Assembly (NCBI GenBank): GCA_944474755.1
Contig: OX104124.1
Coordinates: forward strand, 5,978,437 to 6,042,436
Source of the DNA: Limnoperna fortunei
Lineage: Eukaryota > Mollusca > Bivalvia > Mytilida > Modiolidae
Direction of reading: 5' to 3'
Length of the DNA: 64,000 bases
Shown: piece by piece, positions 35,040-48,378 of the stretch
Position numbering within the stretch: the first letter of the stretch is position 1
Layout of the letters: each line of letters opens with the position of its first letter
Notes under the pieces: generated by a model
Told to the model about the DNA's origin: nothing
The model's database searches: none
Seen by the model: only the letters and a program-made list of their open reading frames with translations
Program-made: the position numbers and the translations under genes

Positions 35040-35842
35040 CCAGTATTGAAGACACAATGATTTCAAATGTTCTCCCGAGACTGACTTTGGCGGCTCTTGA
35101 GTATAGCACTTGTTTATGGCACACAATTTTTGCTGTTTACAAAATAAGTGTTTTTATTAGATGTATTTATGTTGAATACTAGCAATTATTGTATCTTTGT
35201 TGGTATTAAGCTACAACTTTGTTAGCGTTGTATGAATTTTTTCGTTGCATGAATTTTTTCGTTGAGTTTGTGGACTAAATTGTATGTTAATTATAATATG
35301 TGCAATTTCAGCTAATGGTGTTCTTACTCTACGGACTTTAATTTAAACTGTTACTAGTGGCCACAGACTTCACCAGAAAAGTAAACAGTATTCCTATCAA
35401 CATCAAGCATAGTGGACTACTTGTACATGGATGCATTAATATGGGTTGAATACTTCCATGTATTCTATATGCTTCTGGATAGTTAGTGAATACAAGGACT
35501 TGACAATGTTTAGGTCTAACAACACTATAAAAGTATTGACAAAGAGATCAGGGATTGTGCACCACAGGTACTTTTCGTCATTAACGTGGCTTTAAGGATC
35601 ACATTTATTCTATATGTTTATGAACATTCATTATTTCGGACAATGTCTTCACTGTTTAGGAATACCACACGTATTAACAATTTCTAGTCACAAACGCTAT
35701 CAATGGCATTTACATAGAGTTCAAGGATTGTGGGCTTCATGATCATTTTGCGATTAAATTCGTGTTAATAGTAGCATTTCCTCTACATGTTTATAGAAGG
35801 TTCTTTACAAGGATGACCTGACTCTGTTGTGAAATAACACCA
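35040..35842. other. unique spacer before unit B
   Basis: No feature recognised. Lies between the truncated gypsy and the start of the second segmental unit. Confidence 0.4.
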
Positions 35843-37792
35843 GTATCAGGTAAATTTATCAACAACTTCTACTATATTTTTCAACTTTGTTAATGAGGAA
35901 TTTTATGCACTTTGAATTAACATCGTTTATACAGACATTTATATCTGCATGAGGAGTATGTGATGCATTGTTGCTTAAATCAACGTTTAATGACTTCAAA
36001 CTTCTGGTCAGGGAGATGCCTATGTATAATGGGCATACAACCTAACATTATGGATATTCATTGGATTTTGCGTTGGGATTCCTACACTATTTTGATACTA
36101 TGGATATGCATTATCATACTGACCATCATCTACGAGTAACTGTCTTTGAATGGAGTAAACTTCATTTACGGAGGTTGCAGATTATCTGTCTCTATATTAA
36201 AACTTACTGTAACTTTGGTGCACTATTATTTAATTTGTTCCTGTAAATATCATACGGATATTTTTGTTTGCATAATTTATTATGTTTGTTTATTTAATTG
36301 CAGAATACTTTGAGAAATTCTATTTTTCACCACAGCAGGCATTGTTTCATTTATACATTTTTGCCACATATGTGGTCTCTATATGGTCAATCATTCAGAG
36401 AGGGTGGGTCAGCTCCTTAATCTGTCATTTTATTTAGTTTAAGGAGCTTCGCGTTAAATGTATGTATATAGATATGCAAGTTTTGTATGTTTTGATACTA
36501 GTCGTTTTTGCATGTTGTATTTTTTTTTATGTTTATATCTTTCTTTGCATTTTTATTAAAATGCTCTTTACGACAATCATTGTTTGTTTATTGTTTGTTT
36601 AATGCAAACAGAGCTCATATTGCCACTCTAAGGTCTTGTCGTTTAAGTGATCATAAGTGTATTTATGTATATAAATGAATTTATGATCCTAAAACGTTTT
36701 TCAATTGTTTTACAATTTTTATATTTTATTTTATGTAATCAATCCACTTTTTACATATATCATCAGTTGCAGCATGCCATCAGTGTATTTGTATTGCGTA
36801 ATAACATTCTTCCACAGTTTACAGTTTCCATTAACCAGTTTGATCAGGGTCACGCTGTGTTTTGTCATTGGTTTTGATAATTTGAAGTTATTTGATTTTC
36901 CACTTCCTTCCCCACCTCCCTCCTAAAATTTCATATTATGATTTGCGATTACTGTTGTATTATTTTAGACTGGTCAATTTGATAATTTCGCTATTTTTAT
37001 AATTTTTGGTACAAGATGGCGAATTACTGATGGACCATTATATTTATACTTTTGCAAATCTTGTATGTTCTTATACTAGTAATGGTATGGCGTTGGCGGG
37101 ATTTAACCCCACCTTCGCTTTAAATGTATGTTGATATATATGCAATTTTTGTATGTTTTGATACTAGTCTTTTTTGCATGTTTATATGTTTCTTGGTATT
37201 TTTGTTAAAATGCTCACTATGCCAATCATTGTTTGTTTATTGTTTGTTTAAAGGAAACAGAGCTCATATTGCCACTCTAGGATCTTGTCGTTTAAGTGAT
37301 CATAAAACAGAGTTATAAAGCTCGTTTGTTCGTTTATTCGGTTTCTTAGTAAAGATTGTTTAGGGGTTTTAAGGTTTTTTTTTGTCTTTTTCAAGTGCGT
37401 TTGGGTTTAAGAAATTATGCCTTTTACTATTCCAATAAAATTTAAACTATGTTAAACAAATTTTGCCAAAACTTTCGCTGGAACAGATTTACATTAATTC
37501 GTATACCACATACCAAACAACCCTTGAAATCTTATATATCTATTTCATAAAAATTGAAACACTTAATTCAATTGAGATATTACATTTTCACTCTTTTTCC
37601 AATATTGACTTACAAATTTACTCCACAGAAATACAGTTGCAATTTAAAACCACAATTATGCATAGAAAATTGCAAATGAGACATCGGTAATGCACTGTAA
37701 AATCACTTTTTACATAAAAACAACTTATTGTGACTGCAAGATACATACTAAAACCACATCAACGACTATTAGGACTGACAGATGCATGCATC

Positions 37793-39590
37793 ACGATATA
37801 CGAACGATGTACGCACGATGTACGATATGATATACGATAGAAACGGTGAGACGGCGTTTATCTTTTTAATAGATCGTTTCGTCTATCGTATGGTATATCG
37901 TATCGTGCAACGTTTCGTTTATCGCATGGTGAGACGGCTTTTATCGTTTTAATAGATCGTTTTGTCTATCGTATGGTATATCGTATCGTGCAACGTTTCG
38001 TTTATCGAATGGTTTATCGTATGGTGCATCGTTTCTTAAGTCGTCATTGCAGGGTTGAATGATTGTTCTTCGAATAAATGCTTTATTTTTCAGTATTTTC
38101 TTAGTATTGAAGGCATTTACTAGTTTTAATAGATACATAATAATTTAAAAGATACTTAATTGATAACGGAGCACAATCATGTGCCTAAAATTTAGCATCC
38201 ATATATCACGCTATGTATTTTGTTATGGAACTTCGTTGATTAATAACATAACTTTGACTTGTGTTTTAAATAAATTTAAAAAAAATAACTTAAACCTTAT
38301 CTGCATTTCTTAATAAAAGCGTTTACATTCATTCGATTGAAAAAGCCGACAAAGTTAAACAATTCTGTCTATATGTTTTAAAAGCAGTAACTCCTATACA
38401 TGTACCTTTCATCAAGTTCCTACCTTACTAAATAGTAACAGTGTTGCGGTTTAAAAAAATATAATTAAAATTTTTCTGTTGCCGTATGTGTACCTGAAAA
38501 TTTCCTTTTGTGCTGAGGGTAAATTGATTCAACATAAATCTTAGATCCCGATCATTAAATTGTGTACTTTGTTTATATGTAAATTCAAATATTCTAAGTC
38601 CCGAAAATAAGCAAAAATATTGCTTGCTGGAAGTCAAACAATCGATCAATCAATCAAATATTCATATATTCAGCTATAATACATGTAGTATATTCTTTAA
38701 ACTATATTTTTATTTATTAATATTACTGACACCTCTTTCTAAAAAAGATCGTTAACTATATTCACAGACGCATTTTTTTACAGTAGTACTAAGTGTTAAA
38801 CTATAAAATTGTTGTCACTTCATGTTCTTTGTTTTAGCTAAAACTATTTTTGTTTTCTTATCTACATCTACTGATTGTTTATTTGTCTTAGGTGGTAAAT
38901 AAGTGTGCGTCGCCGCGGGAACTTGCCAATCATAAAGAATGAGACATTTGTATATTTAATGACAGGTAATTTTGTGCGATCATCCAAGACAGCGATTCAG
39001 ATATATACTTTATAATGTAATTCATCCATTTGCAGTTATGAATAAAAGAAGAGTCTTTTATGAATTTAAAAGAAGTGTCTTTTAACAAGACGTTTTTTCG
39101 TCCCTGTTGTAAATATCGTAAAACTGTATGTAGCGTTGCGAAGGTTAATTCTTAATTGTCGAAAGTACCGAACTAGCTTTAAAATCGAACACTTTAAATC
39201 TTTACATAGGACGACAGAGAGAATCCCCGACACTGGACAAGTACCTGACAAAAATGAATTCAAATCGAGTGCACCATTTGTTTTCACCGTACAATATCAC
39301 GCACGAAACAATATGTATGCAATTTTAACATAGAGAATTCAGTTAGATACCATATGAGCTAATCAATCCACTTTAAAAAAATAACAGTAATGTTCTGTGA
39401 TTTAAGTGAGGAATTTTTTTTAAAGATTGTAATTAGCTCTGAATCAACAAAACCCAAGACGTATTTCAAAACAATTTCAATCGCCACTATGTCTTTTAAC
39501 AGTTTAATGCGTTGTTAATACATTTTAAGCTCAAAATATTTGCATTAAATTTTACCATGAGTTTAGGTTTTTGATTACCTGAAAAATAAT
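37793..39590 (+). repeat. inverted-repeat arm (left, unit B)
   Basis: Partner of the reverse complement of 44505-46100. The outer end is truncated: the CAGTCCCTG border and first part of the ACGAT tract are missing compared with 8838. Confidence 0.8.
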
Positions 39591-40882
39591 TTTATTTCTT
39601 GTCTGAAGTTATAAGCCACTTTCAGCACTTTTCAGCAGGCGGGGGTGGTGGCTCGAATTTTTAATGGAGAAGGAATAGCGAGAACCTGATGGAAGCCCGC
39701 CTTAACTTTTCGGCAAGGAAAGAGGGATGAAGTCGATCGCACACTTTTTAGTTAGTTTTTAGTTGCACAGTATTTGAATATTTATTCACAGCACTTTGAT
39801 AATACAAGACCATAGATACATTTTGTGTTCCAAACATACGTTTTTTTAATAAATTTCAATTTAAAATAAAATTTTAAAAATAAGCACGAGACGCGTGATT
39901 CGTCATGCACTAAAGAGTTCGAAAACGTTATTTTATTGTAATGATTGTTACTATGTATAAAAGGGTGTATACGTGTCATTTACGTGTAGCTACCTGGGGT
40001 GCAAAGGTGCACAAGTACGATACGTTAATTGTTAATATGTTAATTGCAATCTCTACAGGTAATAGAGGATAACGTGTCCCTTTGAAGTGATCTTATTACA
40101 GTGTAATTTCTATAACAACTTGCTTATCTTTTGATAAGTACTCTAATTTCGAAGTAACGATGTCATACGGCCGACATTATATTTTGTTGATGGAAAGGTG
40201 GAGATACGTGTATTCATTTTAGATACGAGTAAATATTGTGGATTACTTTTATAATTTTAAATCAATTCGGATGCTAGCGGTGATATTCAAAGTTCGAACA
40301 AATACATCAAGTTTTTTGTTTAATTACAAACTAACATAGGTACTTATGAAAAATTCTTATATTTTAACAAACATAACATACTAGTCCCACTTGTTACATG
40401 CGTATGCAAAACCAGGCTCCTACATATATGTACACATATTCATCCATAAGACAGCTCAAAATATAGAAAAAATATAAGAAAAGGTATTAAATCATTTTGA
40501 AATAGTGTCTCATACAGGCAATTACGCACAAAAGCTACATTAATTAACTCCTTTGAACATTGTTTTATGTCGGCAGAGCTACATTTCTGTAGCTATGGAA
40601 CATAAGTGTAACGGTTACTGCTATCTGTAGCATCTACAATTAATATTTTATTTATAAGTTATCAATGAATTTATTTAATTTAAAAAAATCGGTATCATAT
40701 CTCCTGTTCAGTGTACCTGTTTATTACTAGTATCAATTAAGTGCATATATACACTACACATAAATGGTCATGTTCCCTAGGACAATGTCGGTTAAACAGC
40801 TGGTGTTCTTATTTTATAAACCATATTGACTTTAAATAAAACTTTGTTGTATGTTTCAATGTATTCGTATCGACTTAAAGAA

Positions 40883-41014
<132 letters not shown>

Positions 41015-41149
41015 CTCAATTGCCGTTTATATTATGTTAAAAGAAAATTCAGATCCTGTTTAATGCAATAGACTTTTTTACATCAATGATTCAAAGTTAT
41101 TTAAAAACTATTAGTGCACAGTTATTATCCTTAGAGCAGAAATATGTTA

Positions 41150-41855
41150 TTATACCCCCGCTTAAGCGGGGGATATATAGTGTTCATGGTGTCCATCCGT
41201 CCGTCCGTCCGTCTGTGCGTCCTTCCGTCCGTCCGTCAGTCCGTTACACTTTCTCTTATGAGCAACTCCTCCTACACCACTGAATATAATTTGATGATAC
41301 TTACACAGAATCTTTGTCACATAGTGCCATTGTTCAGGAGATATTTAACATTTTGATCGGAATGATATTTGGGGTTTCCCATAGAAAAACATGGACTTTG
41401 TCATTGACCTAAGGGGGTCCCTATCTCTTATGTGCAACTCCTCCTACACCACTGAATGGAATTTAATGAAACTTACACAGAATCCTTGTCACATTGTGCC
41501 ATTGTGCAGGAGATATTAAACATTTTGATCGGAATGATATTTGGGGTTTCCAATAGAAAAACATGGACATTGTCAGTGACCTAAGGGGGTCCTCATCTCT
41601 TATGTGCAACTCCTCCTACACCACTGAATTGAATTTGTTGAAACTTACAAAGAATCCTTGTCACATAGTGCCATTGTGCGGGAAATATTTATTATTTTGA
41701 TCGGAATGATATTTAGGGTGTCCTATAGAAAAACATGGACTGTCATCGACATAAGGGGATACCCATTTCTTATGTGCGACTCCTCCAACACCACTAAATG
41801 GAATTTGATGAAACTTACACAGAATGTTGTCACATATTGCCATTGTGCACTAGAA
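41150..41855 (+). mobile_element. palindrome + (GTCC)n + 172-bp tandem repeats
   Basis: Starts with the perfect 18-bp palindrome CCCCCGCTTAAGCGGGGG (41155-41172). A (GTCC)n microsatellite follows at about 41190-41245, then about 3.5 tandem units of 172 bp starting at 41253, 41425, 41597 and 41767. Each unit begins 'ctcttatg(t/a)gcaactcctc' and contains 'gatcggaatgatattt' and 'gaaaaacatgga'. This microsatellite-plus-core-repeat build resembles mollusc 'pearl'-type non-autonomous (Helitron-like) elements. Absent from unit A. Confidence 0.7.
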
Positions 41856-41921
41856 ACTGTTGCAGTTTACTAAACGTAAATAAGGATGTACATGTACATC
41901 AAATTACCCAAGCATTATACA

Positions 41922-42190
41922 ATGGCGAACGATAACGCAAACAATAAACCATACGATGTACGATAAACCATACGATATACGATAACATAAACGGAAAACC
42001 ATACGATAAACGATAGAACAAACGATCCACCATACGATGCACGCTGGTTAAAACGATGCACGATATACTATACGTTATACGGTACCATATACGAACGATA
42101 TACGCACGATGTACGAACGACGTACGGACGATGTACGAACGATAAACGCACGATGTACGAACGATAAAATAGTTAACTTATACGTTCCAG
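41922..42190. repeat. ACGAT-rich tract with CAGTCCCTGG border
   Basis: Same type as 8862-9165, ending 'gttaacttatacgttccagg' and 'gactgt' at about 42197, in the orientation of the right arms. It lies in the part of unit B that is missing from unit A. Confidence 0.8.
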
Positions 42191-42733
42191 GGACTGTACT
42201 AATGAAATTTTAAAAGGATTTCACAACGTAACAGATTAATGATGACCAAACGTTTATTACCAAATGACTATATCATTTGATTAATCAATTCTTGTCAGTG
42301 CTAAAATGTGGCGGTGATATCTCTGAATGCTAATAATCCAATGCCTCCACCATTAACCCTTATTGCAAATACAGTTTTGGTCGGAATGCCAGGGTTGTAA
42401 ATGTGTACAGGAATATTTTGCTGTCTTCTTACATTTGTCATGTGTATTGTAGATTTGGTTGTTAATAAATAGTGAAAAAGACATACACTGTGTAAGAAAC
42501 AACACATTATCTGATAATACAAATTAAGATTGGTGATCCGGAATTCCAAACCACCTCATAGTGTTCACTTAGGCAGACTAAAACACTGTTTGTTTCTGGG
42601 ACAACATAGCAACAATAAGAAAATATAGACATTACATGAATACTCCATATCAATGTTCTATATTCTCCCAGTAGACTTATATTATTCCATTACCGAATGA
42701 AAAAATACTTTAAACATTTAGAGTTAAACGCCA

Positions 42734-42772
42734 CTGATGAGTCTTAAGTAGACGAAACGCGCGTCTGGCGTA
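42734..42772 (+). ncRNA. hammerhead-ribozyme-like core
   Basis: CTGATGA (42734-42740), stem II GTCT/AGAC with loop TAAGT, GAAA (42754-42757), then stem III A-C-G-C / G-C-G-T with a seven-base loop, followed by UA as the U-H cleavage dinucleotide (42771-42772). All invariant core positions of a hammerhead are present. The flanks do not pair into an obvious stem I, so a self-cleaving fold in this copy is doubtful. The unit A copy (12205-12246, minus) has the core mutated near the stem II/GAAA junction. Hammerheads are known in Penelope-like elements and in animal retrozyme-like repeats. Confidence 0.45.
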
Positions 42773-43300
42773 AAGAATTGGTAATTTTGATTACATCTTG
42801 TTGGAATATTTGAGCAAAGCCAAGTAACAGCACGACACGTCCGCGGCTGGCGGACTTGGGAAGCAACTATTTTGGGTTAAATTGAAAATGAGAAAGTTTA
42901 AGATCCATATGTTATGACCGGTTTACGTCATTTATTTATATTGACATTCAATTACTAAGGCCATTCGTTGGTCAGTGTTTGTCTAAATTTTTGACAAGAA
43001 ACACCGTCATTTGTATCGTTGCATAATCTTCTAGACTTGTATATTATTTTTTGTTTATGCTGTATCGTCATGTTTGTCGATCCGATACTTAATAAGATTG
43101 ATGGTTGGTAGACTCTTTAGAATTTTATATATATACTTCTACAAATTAAGCCCAAAACTGTTTGAATTAGATTTTTAACTGTCAAATTTGTGTTTACCCT
43201 CAGCGGGATTCGAACTTACACAGTTGTGACACTGTGGCACCAAATCGCCTGCACTATGTCCAGCGGTCTAGACCCCTCGGCCAAATCCGCTATATAAAAA
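42735..43300 (-). mobile_element. SINE family 2 copy (unit B), longer body
   Basis: Minus strand: A box TGGCCGAGGGG (43273-43283) and B box GTTCGAATCCC (43205-43215), then about 290 bp of body not present in unit A (43203-42915), then the inverted-repeat body with TTGCTTCCCAAGTCCGCCAG (about 42846-42865). Unit A lost the 290 bp or unit B gained it. The pol III boxes look intact. Confidence 0.65.
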
Positions 43301-44109
43301 ATATAGCTTCATTAACCAGGGTGAATCGTAGACATAGACATAGTACATGTGTACTAGCTTGTGACGATTGAATTTTCGTAACAATACATATTAAATTGAC
43401 AGTAATCTAATTCAGCATTTTTGTATATATTATATAGGATGACAAAGTTTCTTGTTATACAGTCACAGTAAGTAAATTATATACAAACGTCTAAGTATTC
43501 TGACAACCATATAATATATATATACCCATCGATTTCATATATTTTATAGTTTATTACATGTGTATATATATATAAATGGATAATTGATTAAACTGCATTG
43601 CTTAACTACACATTATTAGATATACAAAAATCAGGTGAGGAACCTGTTCCAGTTTTTTATTTTGACCTAGTATTGGTTCAAAATGATGTTGTTTTTCTAC
43701 ATTTTACAGAGATTAATTTTCCTCCCTCTGTAGACTTATCAGCCTGTTTTGTGGAATGAAATTTTCTTGTCGCTTTTTTTCTAGGGTTTGATTTTAAAGT
43801 ATATGACGTAACTTGCATTAATTATTAGCAGAATTTAGTAATTTACTGGGATAGATTGTATTAGATGTGTCGTCATTCCTGAACTATATTTAAACACAAA
43901 TCAGTTTTGTACGTCATATCAATAATATTCAATAGGCTTTAGATAAGTATCAATACAGCGGTAAATTTACGTAATTAACAATTTTAAAATAAACTTTCGT
44001 TGTGGGTACGTATTATTTTCTTCTATTATTAAAACCTAATCAAAATGTTTCAGATAAGTACAAAACACCATAATTAAAATATGACTAATATACATGTTGT
44101 AACACTTAC

Positions 44110-44181
44110 AGCTCTCTCAGGTTGTTCAGATGTATGAATAAACTATTGTCAATGGCAGTAATACGATTACCACCCAAGTTC
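44110..44181 (-). CDS. LRR exon, type 1 (unit B), internal 72-nt exon
   Basis: Counterpart of 13204-13275, with the same acceptor (GTTTTACAG), donor (GTAAGTG), length and phase-2 borders. It encodes the same leucine-rich repeat with two residue changes: G for S just before N-R-I-T-A-I, and L for A just before F-I-H-L. There are five base differences in 72, four of them in two adjacent pairs that change amino acids; the flanking introns differ by about 2-4 percent by eye. The frame is open, which suggests the exon is still under selection as coding sequence. It would be upstream of the 25846 and 13204 exons in a minus-strand gene. Confidence 0.8.
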
Positions 44182-44504
44182 CTGTAAAACATTAACACAA
44201 TTGTTATTATTTTAACACTTGTAAATATATGTCACAATTTTATTTATTTGTAGTATTTGAAAGAAAAGTGTGTTAACTTTGCAATGTATGCGCATTTTAT
44301 ATGACACATTTTCTACATTTAATATACCTTCTGGGGCTTTTAGACATCAAATATGTATTACTTTTAATTTATTAATATAATTCTATTTGAACAAAAAGTA
44401 TTAGTTAATATAAATCCATTTGAAATGAATTTTATAATTTGCTGGCTTTCAGATATACATATTTCCTGTATTATAATATCAGGTTTTTATAGAAATATTA
44501 TTTT

Positions 44505-46100
44505 TCAGATAATCAAAACCCTTAACTCATGGTAAACTTTAGTGCCATATTTTGACTTTTATGTGTATTGACAAAGCGTTAAACTGTTAAAACACATTGT
44601 GGCGATTGGAATTGTTTGGAAATATGACTTGCGTTTTGTTGATTCAGAGCTAATTACAAGGTTGACAAAATTATCATTTTCATGTCACTTAAATCACAGT
44701 ACATTACTGTAATTTTTAGAAGTCTGATTGATTAGCGGAGATGTTATCTAACTTAAATCCTCTATGTTTTAAATGATTGTGCATCGTTTCGTGCGTGACA
44801 TTGTACTATTAAAACAAATTGAACACTCGATTTGAATTCATGTTTGTCATGAATTTTTCCAGGATCGGCGATTCTCTCTGTCGTCCTAAGTAAAGAATTA
44901 AAACGTTCGATTTTAAAGCTAGTTTGGTATACTTGCGACAATAAAGAAGGTAACAACAAGATAAAAAGACGTATTTTTAAAGACACTTCCTTTAAATTCA
45001 TAACTGCAAACGGATGATTTACATTATTAAGTTCATGAATCTGAATCGTTGTCTTGGATGATTGCGCAAAATTACATGTCATTTATTATAAAATGTGTCA
45101 TTCTTTACGACTGGTAACTTCCTGCGGCGACGCACTCTAATTTACCACCTAATACATATAAACAATCATTAGATGTAGATAAGAAAACAAAATAATTTTA
45201 TCTAACAAACAAATTGACAATAATTTTGAAGTTTAACGCTTAGTACTGTAACAAAAACGCGACTGTGAATATAGTTAACGGTTTTAAATTTTAGAAAGAG
45301 GTGTCAGTAATATTATTGAATAAAAATGTAGTCTAAAGAATATACTATTATAGCTGAATATATGAATATTTAATTGGTTGATTGATGGATTGCTTGACGT
45401 CCACCAAGCAACATTTTAGCTTATATTCGGGACTTTGAATTTACATATAAACAAAGTTCACAGTTAATGATAGGGAACTAAGACTTATGTTGAATCAATT
45501 TACCCTCGGCAATTTTCGAGCACACATACGGCGACAGAAAAATTTTAGTATTTTTTTAAACCGCAACAATGTTACTAGGGTAGGAAGTTGATGAAATGTA
45601 TAGATGTTCCTGCTGCAGAAACGCTCTTCCTTAAGATCTAGTGTGTATATGAATTAAAAGATTGGCGCATACGCATGTTAAAACATATAGAGAGGATTAT
45701 TTACGCAAATGATAGTGCTTCATTATCAATTGAGTATCTTTTGTATTATAATGAATCTAAGAAAACTAGTGAATGCTTTCCATACTGAAGTAAAATACTA
45801 AACAATAAACCATTTATACCAAGAATAATCATTAAACCATGCATTCGTGGTATAGATAACGATGCACCATACGATATACTATGCGATAAAGGAAACGTTG
45901 CACGATTCGATATACCAAACGATACACGAAACTATTAAAACGATAAACGCCGTCTCACCGTTTCCATCGTATATCGTTTCGTGCATCGTGCGTACATCGT
46001 TTGTATATCGTGCGTACAACGTTCGTATATCGTCCGTTCATCGTTCGTACATTGTTCGTGCATCGTGCGTTTCGCTAACTTATACGTTACAGGGACTGTA
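44505..46100 (-). repeat. inverted-repeat arm (right, unit B)
   Basis: Reverse-complement partner of 37793-39590. Compared with unit A it lacks about 200 bp near 45698. The outer end carries an ACGAT tract (45840-46085) and the 'cgttacagggactgt' border. Confidence 0.8.
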
Positions 46101-46509
46101 ACAGACAAAGCCTATAAGTATCCTCTTCTATAAACTGAATGTGATAACAAGGAATGCAAAATAACATATATACACATACACTTATAATTAATCATCAATA
46201 TAATATAAACATAAAAAAGTTTGGCTCAAAAACACTTGGAACAATAGAGTGTATGTCCGATTCTGGTGAAAATAAATAATAATTTAGCTTATCAATACAA
46301 TTATTGAGATTGAATAATGATAGTGTTTTTTTATTAAAAGCAGTACCTAAATAGCGTGTTATTTGATTAATGAAATAATATGAGTTGAAATAGTATTGGT
46401 ATAATAAGCAAAAAAACAAAGAAAATAAAAAACATTACAAATATGGACAATGGTTATAAAGGAATGAAGCTTTAGAACTAAGGAATTTTTTGGTATCTTT
46501 GATAAATTA

Positions 46510-47050
46510 AAGCAACACTTGTGCAATTTCTATGTTATCATCTGGAGAGTTTTGGATTGTACCCAAGAAGGGTATCCCCATCTAGATGATGGTTAAATGT
46601 TGATAGTTTACATAGTAAGTAAGCTCGTTGACGCTAATATAATGAATTTCGAAGAAATATGTGCACGTTATCTTCAATGTTACAACCACAGTCACATTCA
46701 GATCTTTCAGATAAGTGATGGTTTAAGTTACTACTAACTTCATTACGAAGACAACATTATTATAATATTGAAATGTCTTATACCAATCTTGTAGTGCGCA
46801 GGGGAACTCACCAGATCTGAACTTAACGTGTTCCTAAACATAGAGATAGATGGCAAGTTTTGTTCATCAGAATCAAATCTGTTCTAGGCTTCTAGTGCCG
46901 ATGGTAAAAAGCTAGTTTTATAGGTCTGATTACGAGACCTGAGAACATTAAAACCTTTGTGGTTTCTAAGAAGATATTGTTCATCTTAGTTAATATTGGA
47001 GATTATATATTCAGATATATAACTAAGGAGGTATCAATGCAAAGTCTAAT
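46510..47050 (-). pseudogene. LINE ORF2 C-terminal remnant (unit B)
   Basis: Duplicate of 15790-16330, with the same zinc-knuckle-like CDCGCNIEDNV stretch and an extra ~50 bp near 46855-46900. Confidence 0.6.
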
Positions 47051-47287
47051 ATATAAAAACTAATTTTTGATTTCTTCTTCTATTTTGCACTGAATCCCAA
47101 CCAAGTTCTTTAAAGGATGTAAAATTGTTATTCTCGTTTCTATCAAGTTGCCAGGAATTTTCATGTTTTACTACAGTTACGATCAATCATTTTACTTAGC
47201 GAAAAATGCTTAGTAAACAAATCAAAATAACCCATAGACAAAAACCATATATTTGTATTTGGCTGAGAAACATATCTTAGTTAAGAA

Positions 47288-47705
47288 AATAGCAAAGAAA
47301 ACCAACTGAACAACATTAGCCAAATGTTAAGGGACAGTTACAAATCCGGATATAGACAAACACAACACAAAAACCAAAAACATAAATAACAATAGAATAA
47401 AAATCATGGGTGCACTGGGGTGTTCCTGCCTCTAATTAGACACCATCGAGTTACGCATTGTCATGTCCAGGGAAAAGTCATATCCAGGTATAGGAAACAC
47501 TACCTATGACTCAGAGAAAATGAGATCATACTTGAGACACGGATTTCCCGTAACGATCAATAAAGTTATGTTGACGACCATAGAACTTCTGGAGAGAAGA
47601 TCAACCTAGGTACAACAAACCCTTGTTTGAGTAGTTTAGCAGTCAACAGCAGTGATCGGTCTAGACAATCGGAATACCGATCGCAGGATCTAGAATAATG
47701 GGTAT
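47288..47705 (-). mobile_element. Penelope-like 3' fragment (unit B)
   Basis: Duplicate of 16532-16972, with small deletions near 47420. Confidence 0.8.
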
Positions 47706-47944
47706 TTGTAAAGAAAAATAAACACGTTGGTAACATATGACATATATAAGCCACAACAAAGTCAAGGTCAACTATAAAACATATGACGTTATGTGGATAA
47801 CCGCTGTGTCAAATTGTTATTATTCTGTATTGAATAACTATTTTGCATGAACACATATAAATAGTGGTCAACATATACTAGTAGTGGTTTAACTGTCTGT
47901 GCCCATACATGCCAGTGAACAGAATTTAGCAATTTAACAGACAG

Positions 47945-48375
47945 GGGAAGATCACTGAAAAGAGACATGAAATGTATATAGAATATGTCTACAAATATAG
48001 TCAAAAGCTATCCAATATAGCAAACCATTACATGGAGATCATACAAACCCAAAAAGTTAGTACATACGACGTAAATCAAGGCAATAGCATTTCGTCATAA
48101 CTTCTTCGAAATATACAGAACTATCAGACACTTTCATTAGCAACATTAATCAAGCAAATACAAGGGAAAGTCTGCCTGAACACTCCTCTCACCAGTTAAT
48201 TAGAATTATGTCAATACACAAAGAATATGCAGAAACAAAACTGACCGCTTCGCCAGATATAAACAGACGCGATGAAATGAATTTACAAAATATGTTTAGT
48301 AGACAGGAACATTTAATGTCACAACAAATGTTAAAACAATAACACAAATACTAGTAGTAGAAAGAACAACCTTAA
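47945..48375 (+). pseudogene. BEL/Pao-type gag remnant, 5' part (unit B)
   Basis: Counterpart of 17235-17620, cut by the Penelope insertion at about 48379. The 3' part resumes at 49476. Confidence 0.55.
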
Positions 48376-48378
48376 AAT

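Noticed and set aside
41086..41283. Frame encoding RPSV repeats
   Set aside because: Translation of the (GTCC)n microsatellite inside a repeat element.
42301..42549. 82-codon minus-strand frame containing a GGGIGLLAF stretch
   Set aside because: Unassignable; lies in unit B-specific repeat DNA without splice context.
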